A stretch of DNA of 19,396 nucleotides. Source: Actinomycetes bacterium (GTDB lineage Bacteria; Actinomycetota; Actinomycetes; Propionibacteriales; Propionibacteriaceae). The position numbers were made by a program, and so were the translations under genes. A model generated the notes under the pieces. The model was given only the letters and a program-made list of their open reading frames with translations. It ran no database searches and was not told where the DNA came from. The stretch spans positions 1 through 19,396 of the forward strand of contig JAEZHJ010000111.1 in the NCBI GenBank assembly GCA_023436925.1, read 5' to 3'. Shown one piece after another: positions 1 to 5,866 of this stretch (positions are counted from its first letter, which is position 1; the number at the start of each line of letters is the position of its first letter).

Positions 1-105
1 GCACACGGGGACGGTTCTCCCGCACACGGGGACGGTTCTCCCGCACACGGGGACGGTCCTCTGGCACACAGGGACGGTCCTGCGGCACACGGGGACAGAC
101 CCCGG
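1..105. repeat. 21-bp tandem repeat array, five copies, cut by the window edge
   Basis: Five head-to-tail 21-bp units start at 1, 22, 43, 64 and 85. Units 1 and 2 are identical; later units drift. The shared core is CACACGGGGACGGT, ending in a variable TTCTCCC-like tail, and unit 5 changes to GGGGACAGACCCC. The array begins at base 1, so more copies may lie outside. Cores of the type GGGGACGGTTCTC and GGGGACAGACCCC are, from memory, typical of dispersed repeats found near REP-associated tyrosine (IS200/Y1-like) transposases; no transposase is visible here. The array lies 15 bp past the sixA stop. Confidence 0.85.
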
Positions 106-119
106 CAGATCGCGGGCGT

Positions 120-617
120 TCAGCCCCGCGGGATCTCGTACCGCTTCAGGGTCGCCTTGCCCTCGCCCAGGGTCCGCCACGCCCCCCGATAGGTCAGGAC
201 GCACAGCGCGCTGGTCGGGAACCGCTCGGCCACCTGCCGGGTGAGCTCGGACGGCTTGGCCAGCCCCAGCACGAGGTCGCTCAGCGTCGGCTGGTGACCG
301 ATCAGCAGCGCCGTCGGCTGGTCCTCGGACAGGTCGCGCAGCTCGCTGAGCAGCTCGTCCGCCCAGGCGTGGTAGATCGCCTCGCTGTAGCGGACGTCGG
401 CGCAGGACGCGCCGCCTTCCACCGCGCCCTCCCAGGTCTGCCGCGCCCGGGTCGCCGAGGAGCACAGCACCACGTCCAGCCGGTAGCCGGCCAGGATCTC
501 GCCTGCCGCCCGGGCGTCCTGCCGGCCGCGTTCGGCGAGCGGACGCCGGATGTCCAGGTCGGGGGTCCGCCACGAGGACTTCGCGTGCCGCAGCACCACC
601 AGCGTCTTTGTCGGCAT
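120..617 (-). CDS. sixA: SixA-type phosphohistidine phosphatase (histidine phosphatase superfamily)
   Basis: A 165-aa cytosolic protein of the histidine phosphatase (phosphoglycerate mutase-like) superfamily, short SixA branch. The family removes phosphate from phosphohistidine or small phosphoesters through a phospho-His intermediate. Visible motifs: the N-terminal catalytic LRHAKSSW (R10, H11), RPLAERGRQDA around 25-35, SSATRARQTW with R57, a likely acidic residue E79 in SEAIYHA, and the second catalytic histidine H108 in IGHQPTLSDL. Length fits SixA proteins (about 160 aa). There is no Shine-Dalgarno sequence; instead TAGGAT ends 6 nt before the ATG, suggesting leaderless translation. It diverges from the malic enzyme gene. 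The true substrate cannot be told from sequence, so the gene name reflects the family rather than proven function. Confidence 0.85.
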   Translation of the reverse strand: MPTKTLVVLRHAKSSWRTPDLDIRRPLAERGRQDARAAGEILAGYRLDVVLCSSATRARQTWEGAVEGGASCADVRYSEAIYHAWADELLSELRDLSEDQPTALLIGHQPTLSDLVLGLAKPSELTRQVAERFPTSALCVLTYRGAWRTLGEGKATLKRYEIPRG

Positions 618-623
618 GGCGTC

Positions 624-629
624 ATCCTA
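624..629 (-). promoter_or_regulatory. -10 element of a probable leaderless sixA transcript
   Basis: On the minus strand this reads TAGGAT, a match to the actinobacterial TANNNT -10 consensus. Six bases (GACGCC) separate it from the ATG at 617, so transcription would begin at or next to the start codon. No clear -35 hexamer is seen. Confidence 0.6.
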
Positions 630-687
630 GGGCCGTCCCGCGCCGCCGGCCCGGGCTGCTCCCCGACACGGACGGGAGCCGCGGCGC

Positions 688-693
688 TAGGCT
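688..693 (+). promoter_or_regulatory. possible -10 element for the malic enzyme gene
   Basis: TAGGCT fits TANNNT and would give a start point near 700 and a leader of about 15-20 nt. A poor -35-like CCGACA lies at 663-668. Both the spacing and the -35 are weak. Confidence 0.35.
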
Positions 694-714
694 CGGCACA
701 GAGCCAGCGACAGG

Positions 715-2457
715 ATGAGCATGCGCCAGCGCGATTTCGACCTTGACACCTCCACCCGCGACGCAGTGCTGCGGATCAGCGCCCGCGGCCGGGTGATCCT
801 GGTCCACCCGATGGCCAATCGCGGCACTGCCTTCACCCTCGAGGAGCGCCAGAGCCTGGGCCTGTCCGGCCTGCTGCCCAACCGGGTCACCACCATCGAG
901 GAGCAGATGCGGCGGGTCTACGCCCAGTACAGCCGCTCGCCCTCCCCGCTGGCCAAGTTCATCCAGCTCTCCCAGTTGCGTGACCGCAACGAGGTGCTGT
1001 TCTACCGGCTGCTCAGCGAGAACCTCGAGGAGATGATGCCGATCGTCTACACCCCGACCATCGGCGAGGCGATCGAGCGGTTCAGCCACGAGTACCACGG
1101 CGCCCGGGCCGTCTTCCTCTCGATCGACCACCCCGAACTCGTCGAGCAGTCCCTGCTCGACTTCGAGCTGGACGCCGACGATGTCGACCTGGTCGTCGCC
1201 ACCGACTCCGAGGGGATCCTGGGCATCGGGGACCAGGGGATCGGCGGGGTGCAGATCGCGGTCGGCAAGCTCGCCCTTTACACCGCGGCCGCCGGCATCC
1301 ACCCGCGTCGCGCCATCCCCGTGGTGCTGGACGTGGGCACCGACAACCTGGGCCTGCTGCACAGCGACGTCTATCTGGGGGAGCGCCACGCCCGCGTCCG
1401 CGGCGAGCGCTACGAGGCCTTCATCGAGACCTTCGTGGCGGCGGTCACCAAGCTCTTCCCGAACGCGATGCTGCACTGGGAGGACTTCGGGCCGGGCAAT
1501 GCCCACCGGTTGCTGTCGCGCTACAAGGACCGGATCTGCACCTTCAACGACGACATCCAGGGCACCGCCGCCGTGGTGCTGGCCGCGGTGCTGGCCGCCG
1601 TCCGCTCGACCGGGATGCCGCTGTCGGAACACCGGGTGCTGGTCTACGGCGCGGGCACGGCCGGGGTCGGCATCGCCGACATCATCCGGGACGCGATGGT
1701 GCGCCAGGGGCTGCCTGCCGAGGACGCGCACGCCCCGTTCTACGCCTTCAACCGCAACGGGCTGATCGTCGAGGACTCGTCCGGGGTGCGCGACTTCCAG
1801 CGGCCCTACGCCAGGCGGCGGGCCGAGGTCGCCGACTGGGAGGTGCGCGACCCGGCCCGGATCAGCCTGCTGGAGACCGTCCGGGCGGTCCGGCCCACGA
1901 TCCTGATCGGCACCTCGGCGCAGTACGGCGCGTTCACCCGCGAGGTGGTGCAGACCATGGCCGAGACCTGCGAGCGGCCGATCATCATGCCGCTGTCCAA
2001 CCCGACCAGCCACGTCGAGGCGCTACCGGCCGACCTGCTGGAGTGGACTCAGGGCCGTGCGCTGATCGCCACCGGCAGCCCGTTCGGCACGATTCGGCAC
2101 GGCGAGGTCTACCACACCATCGCGCAGGCCAACAACGCCCTGATTTTTCCCGGCCTCGGGTTGGGCGTGGCGACCGTGCAGTCGACCCGGGTCAGCGACG
2201 AGATGATCTACCGAGCCGCCGACGCGCTGGCCGGGCTGGCCAACCAGTACCGGCCGGGCGCCTCGCTGTTGCCCTCGATGAGCGACCTGCGGCTGGTGTC
2301 GGCCACGGTGGCGATGGCGGTGGCGCAGTGCGCGGTCGAGCAGGGCTTCGCGCGGCGTCCGCTGACCGATCCGGTCAACGACATCTACCAGCGGATGTGG
2401 AAGCCGGAGTACCCGACCCTGGAGATCGCCGAGCCGGACGAGCGGTTCGACGACTGA
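715..2457 (+). CDS. NAD(P)-dependent malic enzyme, malolactic-like subgroup
   Basis: A cytosolic enzyme of the large (about 560-580 aa) malic enzyme family, which decarboxylates L-malate to pyruvate with NAD(P)+ and Mg2+/Mn2+; the same family includes malolactic enzyme (malate to lactate). Seen: GTAFTLEERQSLGLSGLLP near the N-terminus, catalytic Tyr in YTPTIGEA (Y112), catalytic Lys in VGKLALYTA (K185), metal ligands in HWEDFG and FNDDIQGTAAV, and the nucleotide-binding GAGTAGVGIAD. The segment TDSEGILGIGD has Gly167 where classical malic enzymes have the malate-binding Arg (GERILGLGD). M. tuberculosis Mez and lactic malolactic enzymes, as I recall them, also lack this Arg. Two starts are possible: 715, or 721, which has AGGA at a 5-nt spacing (578 aa) and may be the better choice. 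A strong hairpin follows the stop. Confidence 0.88.
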   Translation: MSMRQRDFDLDTSTRDAVLRISARGRVILVHPMANRGTAFTLEERQSLGLSGLLPNRVTTIEEQMRRVYAQYSRSPSPLAKFIQLSQLRDRNEVLFYRLLSENLEEMMPIVYTPTIGEAIERFSHEYHGARAVFLSIDHPELVEQSLLDFELDADDVDLVVATDSEGILGIGDQGIGGVQIAVGKLALYTAAAGIHPRRAIPVVLDVGTDNLGLLHSDVYLGERHARVRGERYEAFIETFVAAVTKLFPNAMLHWEDFGPGNAHRLLSRYKDRICTFNDDIQGTAAVVLAAVLAAVRSTGMPLSEHRVLVYGAGTAGVGIADIIRDAMVRQGLPAEDAHAPFYAFNRNGLIVEDSSGVRDFQRPYARRRAEVADWEVRDPARISLLETVRAVRPTILIGTSAQYGAFTREVVQTMAETCERPIIMPLSNPTSHVEALPADLLEWTQGRALIATGSPFGTIRHGEVYHTIAQANNALIFPGLGLGVATVQSTRVSDEMIYRAADALAGLANQYRPGASLLPSMSDLRLVSATVAMAVAQCAVEQGFARRPLTDPVNDIYQRMWKPEYPTLEIAEPDERFDD

Positions 2458-2467
2458 CCTGCGCGGT

Positions 2468-2490
2468 GCGGACGCCCCGGGGGCATCCGC
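2468..2490. terminator. hairpin between the convergent malic enzyme and DUF3039 genes
   Basis: A GC-rich stem begins 11 nt after the malic enzyme stop: GCGGA pairs with TCCGC, followed by one mismatch and GCCC/GGGC around a 3-nt loop. A second small stem (CACCG/CGGTG, 2500-2514) follows. There is no T-run on either strand, so this would be a non-canonical actinobacterial terminator, possibly serving both convergent genes. Confidence 0.4.
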
Positions 2491-2538
2491 CATAGCGAGC
2501 ACCGGCCGACGGTGGTCAGGCCCGGGCCGGGCGGAGGG

Positions 2539-2805
2539 TCACTCCTGGTCGCCGGGGCGCAGCGACTCCCAGATCTCCTTGCACTCGGGGCAGACCGGGT
2601 AGCGGTCGGGATTGCGGGAGGGCACCCAGACCTTGCCGCAGAGCGCGATCACCGGGGTGCCCATCACCATCGCCTCGGTCAGCTTGGCCTTGTCGACGAA
2701 GTGGGAGAAGCGCTCGTGGTCGCCCTCGTCGAGCCGGTAGTCAGTGCGTTCCTCGGGGCGGGTGCGTTCCTTGATGATGGTTGCGGTGCCTGGCTGCTCG
2801 GTCAT
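2539..2805 (-). CDS. DUF3039 family small zinc-ribbon-like protein
   Basis: An 88-aa soluble protein recognised as the actinobacterial DUF3039 family. The conserved segment is GDHERFSHFV (residues 28-37), then TPVIALCGKVWVPSRNP and YPVCPECKEIWE. Cys56, Cys72 and Cys75, perhaps with His30 or His35, look like a zinc ribbon. Function is unknown to me. The start is supported by AGAGGGG upstream of the ATG at good spacing, so it is not leaderless. It diverges from the MFS gene (86 bp between starts) and converges on the malic enzyme gene. Family assignment rests on recall of homologues such as the Streptomyces versions with LCGKVWVPGRDP and YPVCPMCKE. Confidence 0.85.
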   Translation of the reverse strand: MTEQPGTATIIKERTRPEERTDYRLDEGDHERFSHFVDKAKLTEAMVMGTPVIALCGKVWVPSRNPDRYPVCPECKEIWESLRPGDQE

Positions 2806-2865
2806 TGGGAATCCCCTCTGCGCGGCGCGAGCGGCGCTGCGGTGTTTCGTGGTCGTGCCATGCTC

Positions 2866-2871
2866 ATCCTA
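2866..2871 (-). promoter_or_regulatory. possible -10 element for the DUF3039 gene
   Basis: On the minus strand this reads TAGGAT, about 60 bp before the DUF3039 start; no convincing -35 is present. It would give a leader of roughly 50 nt that contains the AGAGGGG ribosome binding site. Confidence 0.3.
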
Positions 2872-2891
2872 CCGATCACGAGGAGGAACAG

Positions 2892-4292
2892 GTGGGGCAG
2901 CCGAGCGCCGTGGGGTCCGGACGGGGGGCGCTGACCGCCGGCCTGTTGCTGTGCGTGGGGGCCATCGCGTTCGAGTTCATGGCGGTGCTGGCCGCGATGC
3001 CGGCCGCCGTGGCGGACCTCGGCCAGCCCGAGGTCTACGCGTGGGCCTTCACCGGCTTCGTGATCGCGCAGACCTTCGCGATCGTCGCTGCCGGCCAGCT
3101 GGCCGACCGGGTCGGACCGGTGCTGCCGATGATCAGCGGGGCCGCCGTCTTCGCCGTCGGGCTGGTCTGTGCCGCGCTCGCCCCGGCGATGGGCTGGCTC
3201 GTGCTGGCCCGGTTCGTCCAGGGCCTGGGTGCCGGCGCGATGAATGTCTGCCTGATGATCCTGGTCGGCCGGGCCTACGAGCCGCGGGCGCAGGCCCAGG
3301 TGATGACCGGGTTCTCGATCGCCTGGATGGCCCCCACCCTGGTCGGCCCGGTGCTGGCCGCCTGGCTGGCCGAGACCTGGTCGTGGCGGTGGGTGTTCTG
3401 GTCGGTGCTGCCGCTGCTCGTGGTGGCGAACCTGCTCGTCCTGGTACCGCTGCGCCGGCTGCGGCTGGAGCCGCCGCAGCCGCCGTCGCAGGGACTGGGC
3501 AGGCCGATGCTGATGGCCGCCCTGATCGCCGCCGGGGCCGCCCTGCTGCAGTGGGCGGGGCAGCACCTGGAGCCGCTGTCCCTGGTCTGGCTGGTGGCCG
3601 GGCTCGCCCTGCTGGTCTGGGGGCTGCCGACCCTGATGCCGGTCGGCTATCGACCCTGGGCGGGCGGGCTGTCCGCGGTGGTGACGGTGCGGACGCTGCT
3701 CTCGGGCGCCTTCTACGGCGCCGAGGCCTTCCTGCCGCTGATGCTGGTCAGCCTGGTCGGGCTCGACCTGCAGACCGCCGCCTTCGGGGTGATGGTCGGC
3801 TCGGCGGGCTGGACGATCGGCGGCTGGCTGCAGTCACGTCCCTGGCTGCGGATCCGGCGCGACACGATCATCGTGATCGGCACGCTGCTGACGGCGGCCG
3901 GGATGGTCAGCGTCGCGATCGGCGGCTTCGTCCCGGCGACCCCGCTGTGGCTGGTCCTGGCGGGGTGGGCGCTGGCCGGCGGCGGCATGGGCCTGGCGCA
4001 CACCAGCACCTCGCTGGCGGTGATGCAGTTGTCGGCGCCGGACGGGCTGGGCCGCAACACCTCCTCGCTGCAGGTCGGTGAGGCGCTCGGCAACGCCCTG
4101 CTGGGAGGCCTGGCGGGCACCATCTTCGCGGTCAGCATCGCCCGGCCCGAGGTCGCCTTCGGACTGGTGATGGCGGCGATGACCGGGCTCGGGTTGGTGG
4201 CGGCCCTGTCGGCGACCCGGATCGGGCCGCTGCCGAACCACTCCTCCTCGCCCGCCGCGACCGGGGCGGCCGACGCCCGGTCTGTGGAGTAG
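2892..4292 (+). CDS. MFS transporter, DHA2-like drug/proton antiporter type
   Basis: A 466-aa integral membrane protein of the major facilitator superfamily with roughly 12-14 hydrophobic segments. Seen: a first helix around residues 13-38, the loop 2-3 motif GQLADRVGP (68-76), RFVQGLGAGAMN (107-118), and an antiporter motif C-like APTLVGPVLAAWL (147-159). These suggest proton-driven export, but the substrate cannot be inferred. The start chosen is GTG at 2892 because a near-perfect AGGAGG (2881-2886) precedes it by 5 nt; an in-frame ATG at 2781 would overlap the divergent DUF3039 gene and add an unlikely Arg/Cys-rich leader. Acidic residues E28 and E278 inside membrane segments could couple protons. 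It converges on the PhzF gene with 10 bp between stops. Confidence 0.88.
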   Translation: MGQPSAVGSGRGALTAGLLLCVGAIAFEFMAVLAAMPAAVADLGQPEVYAWAFTGFVIAQTFAIVAAGQLADRVGPVLPMISGAAVFAVGLVCAALAPAMGWLVLARFVQGLGAGAMNVCLMILVGRAYEPRAQAQVMTGFSIAWMAPTLVGPVLAAWLAETWSWRWVFWSVLPLLVVANLLVLVPLRRLRLEPPQPPSQGLGRPMLMAALIAAGAALLQWAGQHLEPLSLVWLVAGLALLVWGLPTLMPVGYRPWAGGLSAVVTVRTLLSGAFYGAEAFLPLMLVSLVGLDLQTAAFGVMVGSAGWTIGGWLQSRPWLRIRRDTIIVIGTLLTAAGMVSVAIGGFVPATPLWLVLAGWALAGGGMGLAHTSTSLAVMQLSAPDGLGRNTSSLQVGEALGNALLGGLAGTIFAVSIARPEVAFGLVMAAMTGLGLVAALSATRIGPLPNHSSSPAATGAADARSVE

Positions 4293-4302
4293 CCGCTGAA
4301 GG

Positions 4303-5160
4303 TCAGCCCGGGATCCGCGCGACCGTGCCGCTGACCCGGATCCCGCCCGCCCGGGGCACCTCGACCAGCAGCCGGCTCGGCCGACCGACGTGGTGACCCT
4401 GGTGGATCTCGAACCGGGTGGCCGGGTCGCCGAGCGCCCGCAGGTAGCCGCCGAGGGCGGCCGCAGCCGATCCGGTGGCCGGGTCCTCGGTGATCCGTCC
4501 GACCGGGAACAGGTTGCGGGCCTCGAAGGCGTCCGGGGCCACCCGGTGCACCACGGTGATGGTGCCGGTCCAGCCCCGCCGGTCCATCAGGGCCCGGGCG
4601 GCTGCCGGATCGAAGCCGAAGCCGTCGAACCGGGCCCGGTCGGCCACGGCGACGATCGGGTGCCAGTTGCCCGCGAACGCCTCGCGCAGCGGCAGTGCGG
4701 GATCGAGGTCGGCCTCGGACAGCCCGAGCAGGGACAGCAGTTCGGCGCGAACCGCCGGCTCCGGTACCCGGACGTCGGGAGGGACGCTCGTGAAGGTGAC
4801 CACGACGTCCCCGCCCGCGCCGGCGGTCTCGATCTCCACCTCCCCGACCGGGGTGGCGAAACCGAAGCCGCCCGGTCCGAGCCGCCCGGCGAGCTCACCG
4901 GCCGCGGCGACGGTGGCGTGGCCGCAGAACGGCACCTCGGCGTAGGGGGAGAAGTACCGCACCGAGAACCGCCGCGGGTCGCCGGTCGGGGTCAGGAAGG
5001 CGGTCTCGGAGTACCCGACCCCGGCGGCGACCCGCAGCATCGCCGGCTCGTCCAGACCCCGCGCGTCCAGCACCACGCCGGCCGGGTTCCCGCCCGTGCC
5101 GGCCAGGTCGAAGGCCGCCAGCCGCAACACCCCCGCCGGGTCGCCGGTCTGCGTCGTCAT
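4303..5160 (-). CDS. PhzF family isomerase-like protein
   Basis: A 285-aa cytosolic protein of the PhzF/diaminopimelate epimerase-fold family. PhzF itself isomerises a dihydro-anthranilate in phenazine synthesis, but most members have unknown substrates, and no other phenazine gene is present here. Seen: TGGNPAGVVLDA near the N-terminus, GYSETAFL with the likely catalytic Glu52, PFCGHATVAAA (77-87), and late in the protein RITEDPATGSAAAALGGYL. Length is normal for the family (about 280 aa). Start 5160 is chosen over an in-frame ATG at 5226 because GGGAGGTGG precedes it and homology begins just after it. It diverges from a MarR gene, a common arrangement for a regulator and its target, though that link is only inference. 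Confidence 0.85.
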   Translation of the reverse strand: MTTQTGDPAGVLRLAAFDLAGTGGNPAGVVLDARGLDEPAMLRVAAGVGYSETAFLTPTGDPRRFSVRYFSPYAEVPFCGHATVAAAGELAGRLGPGGFGFATPVGEVEIETAGAGGDVVVTFTSVPPDVRVPEPAVRAELLSLLGLSEADLDPALPLREAFAGNWHPIVAVADRARFDGFGFDPAAARALMDRRGWTGTITVVHRVAPDAFEARNLFPVGRITEDPATGSAAAALGGYLRALGDPATRFEIHQGHHVGRPSRLLVEVPRAGGIRVSGTVARIPG

Positions 5161-5194
5161 CTGCCACCTCCCGCACCGCCGGCGTGGCGCCGGC

Positions 5195-5207
5195 ACGGCA
5201 CACCGTA
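5195..5207 (-). promoter_or_regulatory. possible phzF -10 element with a small inverted repeat
   Basis: On the minus strand TACGGT (5202-5207) fits TANNNT. It overlaps the short inverted repeat ACGG-CACA-CCGT (5195-5206), a conceivable operator for the divergent MarR protein. The arms are only 4 bp and nearby GCCGGC triplets (5178, 5189, 5210) could be chance in such GC-rich DNA. Confidence 0.2.
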
Positions 5208-5276
5208 ACGCCGGCCGGGGCCGCACGTCCCCGCTCTCACCGCCGGGTCCGGGAGGGGGAGGGTTCCCGCCGGTGT

Positions 5277-5282
5277 TACCTT
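5277..5282 (+). promoter_or_regulatory. possible -10 element for the marR gene
   Basis: TACCTT fits TANNNT and would start transcription near 5289, leaving a short leader that contains the GGGAGG ribosome binding site at 5297-5302. No -35 is evident. Confidence 0.35.
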
Positions 5283-5306
5283 GATGTCGAGAGAGTGGGA
5301 GGCGCG

Positions 5307-5798
5307 ATGGCTGACGAAGTGGACGCGATTGTCGCGGCGTGGCGGCGCGAGGCGCCCGCGCTGGACGTCTCGCCGATGCAGGTGCTGTCCCGGGTCAGCC
5401 GGCTCTCCCGGCACCTCGACCTCGCCCGCCGCGACGCCTTCGCCGCCCACGACCTCGAGGTGTGGGAGTTCGATGTGCTGGCCGCGCTGCGGCGCGAGGG
5501 CGAGCCGTACGAGCTGTCGCCCGGGGAGCTGACCCGCCAGACCTTGTCCACCTCGGGCACCATGACGAACCGGATCGACCGGCTGGAGGCCAAGGGCCTG
5601 GTGTCCCGGGAGCCGAACACCGCCGACCGGCGCGGGGTGCGGGTCAGGCTGACCGCCGAGGGCATGACGCGGGTCAGCGCTGCGCTGGCCGACCTGCTCG
5701 GCTTCGAGCGGGAGTTGCTGGGCCGGGTCGAGCCCGAGACCCGCGAGCAACTCGCCGATGCGCTGCGCCGACTGCTGGTCTCCTTCGAAGCCGACTAG
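5307..5798 (+). CDS. MarR family transcriptional regulator
   Basis: A 163-aa winged-helix DNA-binding protein that would act as a dimer. Seen: N-terminal dimerisation helix SRVSRLSRHLDLARR, recognition-helix region LSTSGTMTNRIDRLEAKGLV, and the wing with the MarR-typical signature REPNTADRRGVRVRLTAEG. A C-terminal helix (LLGRVEPETREQLADALRRLL) completes the dimer interface. Start 5307 is chosen because GGGAGG lies 4 nt upstream; an in-frame ATG at 5184 would add about 41 non-homologous residues. It faces away from the PhzF gene across 146 bp and precedes malQ by 68 bp. The ligand and target are unknown; self-regulation and control of phzF are the obvious guesses. Confidence 0.88.
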   Translation: MADEVDAIVAAWRREAPALDVSPMQVLSRVSRLSRHLDLARRDAFAAHDLEVWEFDVLAALRREGEPYELSPGELTRQTLSTSGTMTNRIDRLEAKGLVSREPNTADRRGVRVRLTAEGMTRVSAALADLLGFERELLGRVEPETREQLADALRRLLVSFEAD

Positions 5799-5803
5799 GC
5801 AGG

Positions 5804-5809
5804 TATCGT
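5804..5809 (+). promoter_or_regulatory. possible -10 element for malQ
   Basis: TATCGT, six bases after the marR stop, fits TANNNT. It would give malQ a leader of about 50 nt. No good -35 is visible, and malQ could instead be read through from marR. Confidence 0.25.
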
Positions 5810-5866
5810 TGATAGGAGGCCGCGATCGCGGCAGGCCGCCGTCCCCGAGCCGAAAGACCTCGCTTC

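Noticed and set aside
1..105. Coding sequence for a heptapeptide repeat (21 bp is 7 codons, HTGTVLP)
   Set aside because: The frame has no start in the window and runs on antisense through sixA. Some changes are synonymous, but five short units are too few to argue for selection, and the core matches known dispersed non-coding repeats.
622..2013. Long minus-strand frame opposite the malic enzyme gene (463 codons)
   Set aside because: The product is rich in Gly, Arg, Asp, His and Val repeats typical of the antisense of GC-rich coding DNA, and it covers a clear enzyme gene with intact motifs.
2781..2891. Longer MFS protein starting at the ATG at 2781
   Set aside because: It would overlap the DUF3039 start and add an Arg/Cys-rich leader unlike MFS N-termini, while GTG 2892 has a near-ideal ribosome binding site.
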